DNA of 64,000 nucleotides. It comes from Alphaproteobacteria bacterium 46_93_T64. Its GTDB lineage: Bacteria; Pseudomonadota; Alphaproteobacteria; Sneathiellales; Sneathiellaceae. The stretch covers positions 124,001 through 188,000 of the forward strand of contig MAAN01000011.1 of assembly GCA_002163135.1 (NCBI GenBank), written 5' to 3'. This document shows positions 46,084 to 55,194 of this stretch, piece after piece; positions within the stretch are counted from its first letter, which is position 1; the number at the start of each line of letters is the position of its first letter. The notes under the pieces were generated by a model. It saw only the letters and a program-made list of their open reading frames with translations. It was not told where the DNA came from and made no database searches. The position numbers and the translations under genes were made by a program.

Positions 46084-48324
46084 TTATTTTGTCGTTGCTC
46101 GGAAAATACCATCCCAGTTTAGGGGCGGCGGTGTATCCCTAAAATTTTCCACGCGCATTCTATATAAGTCACTCAATGAGCCGAGGGCGGGGGATGTGGT
46201 TTTCAATTGTTGGGCGAGTTCTATGGCCAGATTCCAATTTTTATTTCGATAATTTAGGATTAGCTCGTTTACCAAATTTTTTGTTTGAATAAAGTCCTTA
46301 GTCCTCGCCAAATCGGTATCTCCGAGAAGTGCGTATATTTTTACGGCAGCCTTTCGGCCCTTTACGGCGATTAAATCCAATTCAATAAGTGCGTATTCGC
46401 TTATCCCGGTAGCTGTATCTTCTCCCACAATGATGTCAACACCATAGGTTTTAGTTTGGCCTTCAAGGCGGGAGGCGAGGTTTACTGGATCGCCGAGGAC
46501 AGAATAGTCAAATCGTTGTTCTGAGCCCAGATTTCCGACAATACAGGTTCCAGTATTTAGACCAATTCCGATTTTGAGCGCTCTAAAATGGCGATTATTT
46601 TCTTCGGCTTGCTTTTTTAGATCTTCATTGAGTTGGGACAACCGCCCCATCATACCAAGGGCACTATCCACCGCTTTTTGTTCATGATGTTCGGTCGGGA
46701 GGGGTGCATTCCAAAAAGCCATGATGGAATCTCCCATATATTTATCAATTGTCCCACTATGAATAAGGATTTCGTCTGTCATCGGGGTTAAAAAGCTGTT
46801 GATTAAGTGGGTTAAACCCCTCGGGTCATCGCGAAAAGTTTCAGATATTCCTGTGAAGTCCCGGACGTCGCAGAAAAGAAAGGTCATTTCTTTCTCTTCA
46901 CCGCCCAGAACAAGGCTTTCTGGTGATGCTGATAGGCGCTTTACTAGGTCAGGGGACAGATAATGAGAAAAAGCATTGCGAATACGAGTTCGTTCTTTTT
47001 CAGTTAGCAGGTAGTTGAAGAATACAAGAGTGATGTAGAGGAGTAGGGAAACGAACAATGTGTAACTTACATCAATGAGCAGCGAGTATTCACTAAACAA
47101 GTACAGGGAGGAACTGACTGCAATACTGGATATGAGAATTAACAAACCCATAGTGCTGCGTGCACCGACAAAGGGAACAAGTAGGATGAGGATCGCGCCT
47201 GTAAAAATAGTACCTGCCCATTCTAAAACGGCGAGATAGTTTGGCCTAAATAAGTAGCTTTGTGTAAGGATGTTTTCCACAAGCTGCATATGCATCTCAA
47301 CGCCTGGTAAGGAGGCTTGCAAAGGGGACGAGCGGAGATCTTTCAAACCTGTTGCTGATGTACCGACAAATAATATTTTTCCTTTTATTAGATTAGGGTC
47401 GACAGTTCCCGTGACAACATCTACCGCAGATAAGTATTGATCTGGATCGAACGGTGCATATTTGATCCAGATACGTCCATCCCGATCTGTTGGGACAAAT
47501 GATCCCGCTATCTTAAAACCAGTAATCCCTTTTTTTGTAGCTTGTGCAATAACATTGCGGCCTGTGGCTACACGAAGCATATCAAGACCAAGTGTTGGAA
47601 CAACTTTGCCTTTTACAACATTTGCAAGCGGTACTCTTCTGATAATACCATCAAAATCCTGGTCAAGACTGATCATGCCGCTCCCGGACGCGGCGTTGCC
47701 CAAAATCGGAATGTTTCCAATAAACCCTGGGAACGCTTTCAAAAAAGGGATCGGGTTTTCTCCAAGTGACGCAATTGTAGCTATATTCTGGATGCCGAAA
47801 TTATTGACATCCTCTCGTGAAGTGTTGACCGCAACACCAAGTACCACCCGGCTGTTCTTAAGCTGATTAGCAAATACCGTATCGAATGATGGGAGGGCTG
47901 ATAGTTCGTTTAGAGTGCGTTGCGACAAGGACGCGATGCTATCGCCCATTTTATTTGGGGATAATCGGTCTTCTTCCGCAAACACCATATCAAAGCCGAT
48001 AACAACAGCGCCCATGTTCGTGGCATTTTGTACAAGAGCGGCAAGGTAGTTTCGGGGCCACGGCCACTGACCTAATTGTAAAAGGCTCTTTTCATCGATG
48101 TCTAATATTGCGACCGGTCGCTGTTTTGGTGCTACTCTCGGTTGCCATTGTTGATAATTGTCGAATACACGATTTCGAAAATTTGAAAGAAAATCGGGAT
48201 CTGCTATCTGAATGTAAAGGGCAGGGAAAAATAGCGCCAGGGCACACAGACGGCCGATCCCCAGTAGTGCAGGAAATTTAAGTAGGTTGAAACCTTTGAT
48301 GAATTTACCAAAAAATATAGTCAT
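46084..48324 (-). CDS. CHASE2-domain adenylate/guanylate cyclase
   Basis: A 746-residue membrane cyclase. After a first hydrophobic helix (about residues 20-40), a large extracytoplasmic CHASE2 domain (about 60-345, with AILDIDEKSLLQLGQWPWPR and GFDMVFAEEDR) is followed by three membrane spans (about 360-445). The class III cyclase domain (about 470-650) follows. Metal-binding Asp residues lie in FLFCDVRDFTG and KYMGDSIMAFW, and the Lys in TIDKYMGD favours ATP over GTP. A signal sensed outside would raise cAMP. It is divergent from the FecR/RTX protein and lies upstream of the ATP-grasp cluster. Confidence 0.92.
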   Translation of the reverse strand: MTIFFGKFIKGFNLLKFPALLGIGRLCALALFFPALYIQIADPDFLSNFRNRVFDNYQQWQPRVAPKQRPVAILDIDEKSLLQLGQWPWPRNYLAALVQNATNMGAVVIGFDMVFAEEDRLSPNKMGDSIASLSQRTLNELSALPSFDTVFANQLKNSRVVLGVAVNTSREDVNNFGIQNIATIASLGENPIPFLKAFPGFIGNIPILGNAASGSGMISLDQDFDGIIRRVPLANVVKGKVVPTLGLDMLRVATGRNVIAQATKKGITGFKIAGSFVPTDRDGRIWIKYAPFDPDQYLSAVDVVTGTVDPNLIKGKILFVGTSATGLKDLRSSPLQASLPGVEMHMQLVENILTQSYLFRPNYLAVLEWAGTIFTGAILILLVPFVGARSTMGLLILISSIAVSSSLYLFSEYSLLIDVSYTLFVSLLLYITLVFFNYLLTEKERTRIRNAFSHYLSPDLVKRLSASPESLVLGGEEKEMTFLFCDVRDFTGISETFRDDPRGLTHLINSFLTPMTDEILIHSGTIDKYMGDSIMAFWNAPLPTEHHEQKAVDSALGMMGRLSQLNEDLKKQAEENNRHFRALKIGIGLNTGTCIVGNLGSEQRFDYSVLGDPVNLASRLEGQTKTYGVDIIVGEDTATGISEYALIELDLIAVKGRKAAVKIYALLGDTDLARTKDFIQTKNLVNELILNYRNKNWNLAIELAQQLKTTSPALGSLSDLYRMRVENFRDTPPPLNWDGIFRATTK

Positions 48325-48640
48325 AAATTGGGGTCGTAAGCGATTCCAAATAATCTCGTAAAAGGGTAATGTAGGGTTTGATTAAATTTAGGTGTTCTCC
48401 ATTGATAGGGGGAGTATGATTGATTTTTGGCTGTTTGTGTAACAAAATTGCACTTTTATGGCATTAATACTTTATAGACAATACTACTTTAAAGACTGTT
48501 TGTTAGGTGTTGATGTACCTTCTAGGATGGGCTAAAATTCCAGATCTTCGAAAATCGAATAATAATTAATTAAATTGGAAGAAATTGAGCGCAAATGCAC
48601 TAGTTTATTAGACTAGTGACAGATTGCGTGGAGGCGTAAA
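48325..48640. other. Divergent intergenic region between cyclase and RTX protein
   Basis: This 316-bp AT-rich gap has no credible ORF. It must hold the promoters of two divergent genes. Apart from the inverted repeat at 48598-48618 and an AATTAATTAAATT stretch near 48565, I see no named element. Confidence 0.6.
48598..48618. promoter_or_regulatory. Inverted repeat upstream of the RTX protein
   Basis: CACTAGT (48598-48604) and ACTAGTG (48612-48618) form a perfect 7-bp inverted repeat with a 7-nt centre, 22 bp before the ATG at 48641. The 21-bp size and symmetry fit a dimeric repressor site or a small leader hairpin. The bound factor is unknown. Confidence 0.5.
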
Positions 48641-51600
48641 ATGAATACTCCTACAGGGATGGGTCATGCAGATATTGAGGATGTCGGTAAGCTTGCGGAA
48701 TACTCTGCAGCTGGAAAATCTGCTGTTGAGCTAGGTACTGAATTAAAACCCCTTGTTGCAATTTTTGCGCGTGACGGTGTTGATCTAACTTTAAGTGATC
48801 AGAATGGTGATTTCATTGTCGTGAAAGACTATTTTGCATCATTTCCATCACCGGATCTTGTCACAAGCGGCGGTGCAAAACTGTCCTCTGAAGTTGTTAG
48901 CAAATTAGCTGGGCCAGGTCCACAGGCTCAAAATTCTTCCACTCAAACGGATGTAAGCCCCATAGGTGAAATCTCGGAACTCGACGGAGTTGTGAAGATT
49001 AATCATCTTGATGGAACCTCTGAAGACGCCGTTGAGGGATCATTGGTCTTTAAAGGTGATGTGCTTGAAACTGCAGAAGACGGAAATTTTTCTGTTACTT
49101 TTATCGATGACACCAAATTTTCAATGGGGCCGAGCGGTCGTGCCATACTGGATGATCTAGTCTATGATTCAGGTGATACCAGTGGGAACGGTATGGGTGT
49201 TTCCCTACTTCAAGGCGTGTTCAGTTTCGTTAGTGGAAAAATAGCAAAAGATAACCCGGAAAGCGTCGATATTAAGACGCCGGTTGGTACTATTGGTATC
49301 AGGGGGACTAGCTGGACCGGTAAAATTGCGCAGCTAGGAGAAGAGTCTCTTTTTACCTTGTTTACAGGTGCGATCATTGTTGCCAATGAAGCTGGGTCGC
49401 AACTGCTTACGGTGAGTAATCAATCCGTGATTGTTACGAGCTCAAAAATAGCGCCTGGAAAACCGTTTGTTTTGACGGAAGAACAGTTAATCGATGCGTA
49501 TGGTAAAGTCTTGTCGCTAATAAACCCGGAATGGCTGGAAGATGAAGAATTTGATCCAAGTAAAATAAATCCGGAAGCAGGCCCAAGTGGCGGCAGCGGT
49601 GGTGGAGGGGCCAGTTTTGTCGCTGTAGATCTGGGGAATATTGACGAAAACCTGGGACTAGCAGAAATACTTGGACTCTCTGATTTGTTGGATAAAACCG
49701 ATTTGACGGAAGAGGAATTGAGGGTACTTCTTGATCCTCTTTATACCACGACTGAACCAACTATTGACGTTCGTGTGGAAACTGTTGTTGATCCGGTTAC
49801 AAGTACTGTAAGTGCCTTTAGCATTGAAGTTGTTTTAGATGCTCCGTCAGACGTTCCGGTAACTATTTTTTATGAAATAGCCCCAGGAACAGCCTCTGGT
49901 CTAGATATGGGGCTACCCGGTGACGTCGACTTTATAGATGAAGGCGGCGGAATAATTACTGTACCTGCAGGTTCTATTTCGGGAAGTTTCGCGATAACGC
50001 TCGTAGACGACGATGTTATTGAAGATCCTGAGTTTTTCCTTATACGTCTAACCGATGCTGTGAACGCTGTAATTGATCCACTTGGTGGCATGGCGCTGAT
50101 AGTTATTGAAGATGACGACATCGGTGTTGTTTCTGTAAAGCCAGTAATTGAGGATGCTCCCTCAATTATGGCGTTTAGTGCAGCCCCTTTTGCACTTCTC
50201 ACCGAGCTTGATCCTCTCAATGAAACCCAAGTTGAAGAAACCGATGGAGCCGTGCAATTCAGACTGATTTTGGATAAAGCGGTTGCCCCAGGTGTCGAAA
50301 TCCGCGTCGATTATACTGTAACCGGTGATGCGGTTGATCGCACCGATTTTCCAGAAGGCGGGATTCTATCAGCTTTTTTCTTAGGGGGCGAGACGGGATT
50401 ACCCGCGGGATCTGAAATTATAATTGAAGTCAATATTCTAGATGATGATCAATATCAAGGAGAAGAAAGCTTCTCAATTAACTTGGTTGGCGGAACATTG
50501 AATGCGGTGCCTGATGAAATAGATGGCTCGTTACTCGTTACGATAGTTGATGATGAAACGCCAGTGGTCGCAGGTCAGTCAGCAACAACATTTGTTTCCG
50601 AGGCAGAGATTGAAGACACAGCAAATGATTTGTCTTTGGGGTTAAGCGGAGGCAGCGGTGTTCTTTCCAGTTTGCTCTTCTCACCCACCCAAACGGATTT
50701 TGATGACTTAGGACTTACCTCTAACGAGATTCCTGTGGAGCTGATTGGGCTTGGAACTGCAGTATTACAAGGGAAGGCTGCCGATCAGATAATTTTCACA
50801 GTAACCTTAAACGAAAACGGTTCTTACAATCTGAGTCTGAGTGGCCCACTGGATCATTTAGTTGGTGAAGGTGTGACAGATACTTCAGCACTTTTCCCGC
50901 TTGCGTTTGAGGCCGTTGACGCCAATGGATCATCGGTTTCAAGTCAGATCTATCTTGTAATCGGCGATGATACTCCACAGGCGAACTCTGAAAATGACAG
51001 CGCTATCGAAGGCGGCGTGGCAACCGGTAATTTACTGACGGGTGTTGAAGTCGCCGGGGATAACAATATCACTGATGGTGTAGCTGATGAGATGGGCGCT
51101 GATGGAGGAGGCATTGTAAGTGTCTGGCTTCAGTCAGAACCACCTGTTGAAACTATGTTTGGAGACAATGAGAGCATAACTGTTGCGGGGACACATGGCA
51201 CGCTCACTGTTCATAGCAATGGCGATTACAGTTATCTAGCAAACGGAGGCCTCAATAACAGCGCTGCCTTGAGTGATGTTTTTGGCTATCGAATTGTGGA
51301 TGGGGATGGGGATGAAAGTACAGCATCGCTCACAATAAATCTATTTGATGCGCTTACGCCTGTTATTGGCGAAATCGCACGTGTTTTTGTAGATGAAGAC
51401 GACTTGTTTGATGGCAGCGATGACACCAAGGAAAGTCTGGTTGCGGGCGCAGAAATTCCCATATCTTTTAGCGGTGATGCTCCTGGTGATGTAACGCTCA
51501 TTCTTGACGACTTACCGTCTATCCTATCTCGTGGTGATGCGGTGGAATATAGTCTCGAAATTCTGGAGGATGGTGTTACTCAACGGGTTAGCGCCATTGC

Positions 51601-53299
51601 AGTTCCTGAAGAAGGGGCGCCCAGAACGGTATTCATATTGGATTTTGCGCCAAACGGGAACGGCGAAAATTATTCTTATTCTGCAACCTTGATGGATGTG
51701 ATTGACCATGGGGATGCCGGGGAAGATGTCAAAGATTTTGTATTTGGAATTGTTTCTGAAGATCAAGACGGATCGACGTTTGACAGCAGCTTTACCTTCT
51801 CAGTTATAGATGATGTGCCTACGGCGTCGAACGATACAGTTGATATTGTAACGGTCCCTATCCCTAATTATAATCTGCTGTTCGTTATTGATAGTTCTGG
51901 ATCAATGGCTGCTCTCGTTGCACAAGAAGGCGGTGGTACAAAAAGCCGCATTGAAATTATGCGCGAAGCTGTATCCAAGGTACTTGCGGGCTATGACGAA
52001 ACAGGGGTGGGGCTTAATATCTCCTTTATCGATTTCGATTCCCAGTCACAATTAGTTTTCACTGGGACTTCTGTATCCGAGGCACAGGCCTTCATAAATG
52101 ACGAAGATAATTTTCAACCTTCTGGTCTAACGAATTACGCTGATGCTTTATCAGACACTGGAAATGGAGCCCAGGGGGTTCTATCCGGCCAGCTGGCTGA
52201 TCCGTCGTTAGATGGTTACTCAAATATCATCTATTTTATCTCTGATGGAGAGCCCTATCCAGCAGCAAATGGAGTTCCTTTAGGTGCTGGTATGGACAAC
52301 CCTTGGCAGTTGTTTGCTGATGGGAACGATATTGAGGTCGTCTCCATCGGTATCGGGGATAGTCTGAATATAGATGAGCTTAATCTGGTGGAAAATGCAG
52401 GTGAAACTGCAATGGTAGTTTCCGATGCAAATGATCTGGAGGCTGTTCTTGTTGGCACTATTCCAGAAACAAAAGAAGGGAATGTCGTGAGCAGCGGCAT
52501 TGTCGATAAATTAGGTGCTGATGGGGCCTCTATTACACTAATTTCTTTTGTGACGGGCAGCGCGAATTTAGCAGTACTTTATGCGTTCCAAGGGGCCGAT
52601 GTTATTTCCTTGGGCGAAGATCAGTTCTCTGTGGATTTTGCGATCTCTCAAGGGGGTGATGTACTTACCTTCGATCTTGAAAGCGGTAGCTCTTTTAGTA
52701 TTTCCAAAGATGGTGAGTATACTTTCGAGGCCGTAGCGGGCGTTTCTGCAGGAACAGAGCATGTCTTTAACTACACACTGACAGATGGTGATGGTGATAT
52801 TAGCACAGCCAATTTGACGTTCAGCTTTGTCTCTGAAGGAGATGAACTTGGGATCGTCATAGATAGTAGCTCAGAGGGCGGTGAGTTTCTCGGTGATGAT
52901 CTAAGCAATATTTTAATTGGTACCTCTGGAAACGATCTTATTATTGGCGGCGATGGTGCGGATACAATAACTGGTTCAGGTGGGGATGATACCCTTTCAG
53001 GCGGCGACGGCGCAGATCTGTTCGTCATTACAGAAGATGATGAGGGCACAATTACCATAACGGATTTCGATACCTCTGAAGATGTCATCGATTTGGATGA
53101 TTTATTTGATGCCCTGTCGATCGCGACAGAAGATCGTATCGAAGGCGATAGCTGGAGCCTTGATATTGTCAGCGGGATTGCGACATTGAATATAGCCGGA
53201 GCCAATTCACCAATCATATCGTTTAGCGACGTATTTAATCCCACTGCACAAGAGTTGGATGAAATTGCTGCACAAATTTCAGTTGGAGATGAGTCGTAG
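48641..53299 (+). CDS. Giant FecR/Calx-beta/vWA/RTX secreted surface protein
   Basis: A 1552-residue, strongly acidic protein with no N-terminal signal peptide. Order: a FecR domain (about 110-260, with TPVGTIGIRGTSWTG), a Gly/Ser linker (near 315), two Calx-beta repeats (about 373-493 and 531-637), a VCBS-like region with GTHGTLTVHSNGDYSYLANG (about 785-905), a von Willebrand A domain from LLFVIDSSGSMAALV (about 1077-1270) with an intact DxSxS MIDAS motif, and a second VCBS-like segment. RTX calcium repeats (about 1420-1465, NDLIIGGDGADTITGSGGDD) precede a C-terminal type I secretion region. Probably exported by a type I system and used in adhesion; no type I genes are in the window. A GGAGG site precedes the ATG. 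Confidence 0.9.
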   Translation: MNTPTGMGHADIEDVGKLAEYSAAGKSAVELGTELKPLVAIFARDGVDLTLSDQNGDFIVVKDYFASFPSPDLVTSGGAKLSSEVVSKLAGPGPQAQNSSTQTDVSPIGEISELDGVVKINHLDGTSEDAVEGSLVFKGDVLETAEDGNFSVTFIDDTKFSMGPSGRAILDDLVYDSGDTSGNGMGVSLLQGVFSFVSGKIAKDNPESVDIKTPVGTIGIRGTSWTGKIAQLGEESLFTLFTGAIIVANEAGSQLLTVSNQSVIVTSSKIAPGKPFVLTEEQLIDAYGKVLSLINPEWLEDEEFDPSKINPEAGPSGGSGGGGASFVAVDLGNIDENLGLAEILGLSDLLDKTDLTEEELRVLLDPLYTTTEPTIDVRVETVVDPVTSTVSAFSIEVVLDAPSDVPVTIFYEIAPGTASGLDMGLPGDVDFIDEGGGIITVPAGSISGSFAITLVDDDVIEDPEFFLIRLTDAVNAVIDPLGGMALIVIEDDDIGVVSVKPVIEDAPSIMAFSAAPFALLTELDPLNETQVEETDGAVQFRLILDKAVAPGVEIRVDYTVTGDAVDRTDFPEGGILSAFFLGGETGLPAGSEIIIEVNILDDDQYQGEESFSINLVGGTLNAVPDEIDGSLLVTIVDDETPVVAGQSATTFVSEAEIEDTANDLSLGLSGGSGVLSSLLFSPTQTDFDDLGLTSNEIPVELIGLGTAVLQGKAADQIIFTVTLNENGSYNLSLSGPLDHLVGEGVTDTSALFPLAFEAVDANGSSVSSQIYLVIGDDTPQANSENDSAIEGGVATGNLLTGVEVAGDNNITDGVADEMGADGGGIVSVWLQSEPPVETMFGDNESITVAGTHGTLTVHSNGDYSYLANGGLNNSAALSDVFGYRIVDGDGDESTASLTINLFDALTPVIGEIARVFVDEDDLFDGSDDTKESLVAGAEIPISFSGDAPGDVTLILDDLPSILSRGDAVEYSLEILEDGVTQRVSAIAVPEEGAPRTVFILDFAPNGNGENYSYSATLMDVIDHGDAGEDVKDFVFGIVSEDQDGSTFDSSFTFSVIDDVPTASNDTVDIVTVPIPNYNLLFVIDSSGSMAALVAQEGGGTKSRIEIMREAVSKVLAGYDETGVGLNISFIDFDSQSQLVFTGTSVSEAQAFINDEDNFQPSGLTNYADALSDTGNGAQGVLSGQLADPSLDGYSNIIYFISDGEPYPAANGVPLGAGMDNPWQLFADGNDIEVVSIGIGDSLNIDELNLVENAGETAMVVSDANDLEAVLVGTIPETKEGNVVSSGIVDKLGADGASITLISFVTGSANLAVLYAFQGADVISLGEDQFSVDFAISQGGDVLTFDLESGSSFSISKDGEYTFEAVAGVSAGTEHVFNYTLTDGDGDISTANLTFSFVSEGDELGIVIDSSSEGGEFLGDDLSNILIGTSGNDLIIGGDGADTITGSGGDDTLSGGDGADLFVITEDDEGTITITDFDTSEDVIDLDDLFDALSIATEDRIEGDSWSLDIVSGIATLNIAGANSPIISFSDVFNPTAQELDEIAAQISVGDES

Positions 53300-53314
53300 C
53301 CGTTGAGCCAACAA

Positions 53315-54217
53315 TTACTTCTTCGTTTGGCTTTGTGCTAGCAACCAATCTGTGATCCTTGAAACAGCCTCGGGGTTTCTTGAATACTTCGGGGTAAGTA
53401 CATAATATCCCTGATCCCCATCAAGCGCTAAATCAAGAGGCTGGCACAAGCGGCCTGATTTGATATCATCTTCTATCAGAACCGAACTGACCAGTGCGAC
53501 GCCTTGCCCTGCAATCGCTGCATCAATGGCGAGGGACGTTTGATTGAATTTTAGAGACTTATAGGCATTTATCGAGCTGCTGTTTGGGAATTGAGCTAGA
53601 AACAAAGGCCACAAACTATGCGCGTCATGTAACAGAACGTGATTTTTCAAATCCGATATGTTTTGAAGTGGAGCTGTTTTGCTTAATTGTTCTGGGCTAC
53701 ACACCACTTTGGATTTGATAGCGTATAATAATTCAGCCCGCATATTCGGATCAAACGGTGGCTTTCCTTGGCGGACAGAAAGATCTACGCCGTCATTTTG
53801 AAAATTTGATAATTCTTCTGAAGCACTTAGTTTTACCTCCAAATCCGGATGTTGTTCTGTAAATTTTGCCAACCGCGGCATGAACCATTTGGCAGCAAAA
53901 GAGGGAGTTAGGCTAATGCTTACCACTGTTTTTTCAGGCTGAAGTGTATTAGTGGCCTCCGAAATGAGGTTCATCGCACGGCGAATAGGCGAAATAAATG
54001 TGCGTCCTTGTTCTGTTAATGAGAGCCCTCTGGGTAATCTGTTAAACAGCCGTATTTGAAGATGCTCTTCCAGTCCTCTGATTTGTTGAGCGACAGCCCC
54101 GTGAGTTACACCAAGTTCGTCGGCCGCCAATCTGAAATTAAGATGGCGTTCAACGACCTCAAAAACTCGAAGTGCGTTTAACGGCGGTATTCCTCGGGCC
54201 GGGTTATTTTTATTCAT
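53315..54217 (-). CDS. LysR-family transcriptional regulator (GcvA-like)
   Basis: A 300-residue LTTR with the N-terminal helix-turn-helix (PLNALRVFEVVERHLNFRLA, then LGVTHGAVAQQIRGLEEHL and LFNRLPRGLSLTEQG) and a periplasmic-binding-like effector domain. The form (FRLAADELGVTHGAVAQQ) is close to GcvA-type regulators. It is divergent from the SDR at 54329, and a long inverted repeat lies between them, so it probably controls that gene and perhaps the catabolic genes beyond. Confidence 0.92.
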   Translation of the reverse strand: MNKNNPARGIPPLNALRVFEVVERHLNFRLAADELGVTHGAVAQQIRGLEEHLQIRLFNRLPRGLSLTEQGRTFISPIRRAMNLISEATNTLQPEKTVVSISLTPSFAAKWFMPRLAKFTEQHPDLEVKLSASEELSNFQNDGVDLSVRQGKPPFDPNMRAELLYAIKSKVVCSPEQLSKTAPLQNISDLKNHVLLHDAHSLWPLFLAQFPNSSSINAYKSLKFNQTSLAIDAAIAGQGVALVSSVLIEDDIKSGRLCQPLDLALDGDQGYYVLTPKYSRNPEAVSRITDWLLAQSQTKK

Positions 54218-54239
54218 GCTGTAGTTTTTCTATACTCTA

Positions 54240-54290
54240 TGAATTTGATTTCTGAATAGTCGATGAGGGATGTGTGTGTCAAATTCAGAA
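54240..54290. promoter_or_regulatory. Candidate LysR operator
   Basis: TGAATTTGA (54240-54248) and TCAAATTCA (54279-54287) are perfect 9-bp inverted arms. A second, overlapping pair, TTCTGAAT (54250-54257) and ATTCAGAA (54283-54290), is nested with them. They fill the gap between the divergent LysR and SDR starts, the usual place for an LTTR regulatory region. Binding is inferred from position. Confidence 0.6.
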
Positions 54291-54328
54291 TGAAAGATTT
54301 TGATAATATTTAATCCCGGGAACATATT

Positions 54329-55033
54329 ATGACAGATAAAAAAGTTGCGATTATCACTGCTGGCGGTAGCGGTATGGGGGCAGGTGCTGCAATTCAGTTG
54401 GCAGAAGATGGTTTTAATGTCGCGATCCTTTCTTCGTCCGGTAAAGGGGAAGAGCTTGGGAATAAACTTGGTGGGATTGGTGTTACTGGATCAAATCAGG
54501 AAAATGCGGATTTAGAAAAACTTGTTCAACAAACCATGGATAAGTGGGGCCGTGTTGATGTTTTGGTAAATAGCGCAGGACACGGACCAAGAGCAGAAAT
54601 TCTGGAACTCACTGACGACGATTGGCATCGCGGAATGGATGTCTATTTTATGAATGTCGTGCGCCCAACACGTTTGGTTACTCCAATTATGCGCGCGCAA
54701 AAATCAGGTGTGATCATCAATATTTCGACCTTTGCCGCATTTGAGCCTGATCCTGTTTTCCCTACATCTGGCGTTTTTAGAGCCGGTCTTGCAGCCTACA
54801 CAAAATTATTTTCGGACAAATATGCAGCAGAAAATGTGCGAATGAATAATGTCCTGCCCGGTTTTATCGACAGTCTGCCGGAAAAAGAAGAATTTCGGAG
54901 GCGTATTCCAATGGAACGTTATGGAAAAACTGAAGAGGTCTCAAAAGTCATTGCATTTTTGGCGTCTGATGGTGCGGGTTATATCACCGGTCAAAATATT
55001 CGAGTGGATGGCGGCATTACGCGTTCTGTCTAA
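54329..55033 (+). CDS. SDR-family protein with altered active site
   Basis: A 234-residue short-chain dehydrogenase fold. The nucleotide-binding motif ITAGGSGMGAGAAIQL, NSAGHGPRAE and YITGQNIRVDGG are present. Where classical SDRs have Tyr-x-x-x-Lys, the segment reads FPTSGVFRAGLAAYTK. By alignment, Tyr becomes Ser and Lys becomes Arg. Catalysis by the usual mechanism is therefore doubtful. It is divergent from the LysR gene and precedes the carboxylase cluster, so a role in the same catabolism is likely. Confidence 0.88.
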   Translation: MTDKKVAIITAGGSGMGAGAAIQLAEDGFNVAILSSSGKGEELGNKLGGIGVTGSNQENADLEKLVQQTMDKWGRVDVLVNSAGHGPRAEILELTDDDWHRGMDVYFMNVVRPTRLVTPIMRAQKSGVIINISTFAAFEPDPVFPTSGVFRAGLAAYTKLFSDKYAAENVRMNNVLPGFIDSLPEKEEFRRRIPMERYGKTEEVSKVIAFLASDGAGYITGQNIRVDGGITRSV

Positions 55034-55194
55034 TAGTTAGAAAATCCCGCCGAGGCAAATTGGGCAGAGTTTCAATTTGTCTCACTCCTATCCCTCTGAT
55101 GATTTCGCATTTTCTCTCGACAAATAGTAAGCATGCTCTCTAAACTAATTTCAGCAAAATAATAAAAAATAGAAATTGCGATGGAGGGGATCGG

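Noticed and set aside
52900-53030. Tandem repeat suggestive of a CRISPR or satellite array
   Set aside because: It is the nonapeptide RTX coding repeat (GGxGxD) inside the giant protein, in frame and imperfect.
52771-53244. 157-codon minus-strand Ser/Pro-rich open frame
   Set aside because: Reverse image of the Asp/Gly-rich RTX repeats of the giant protein.
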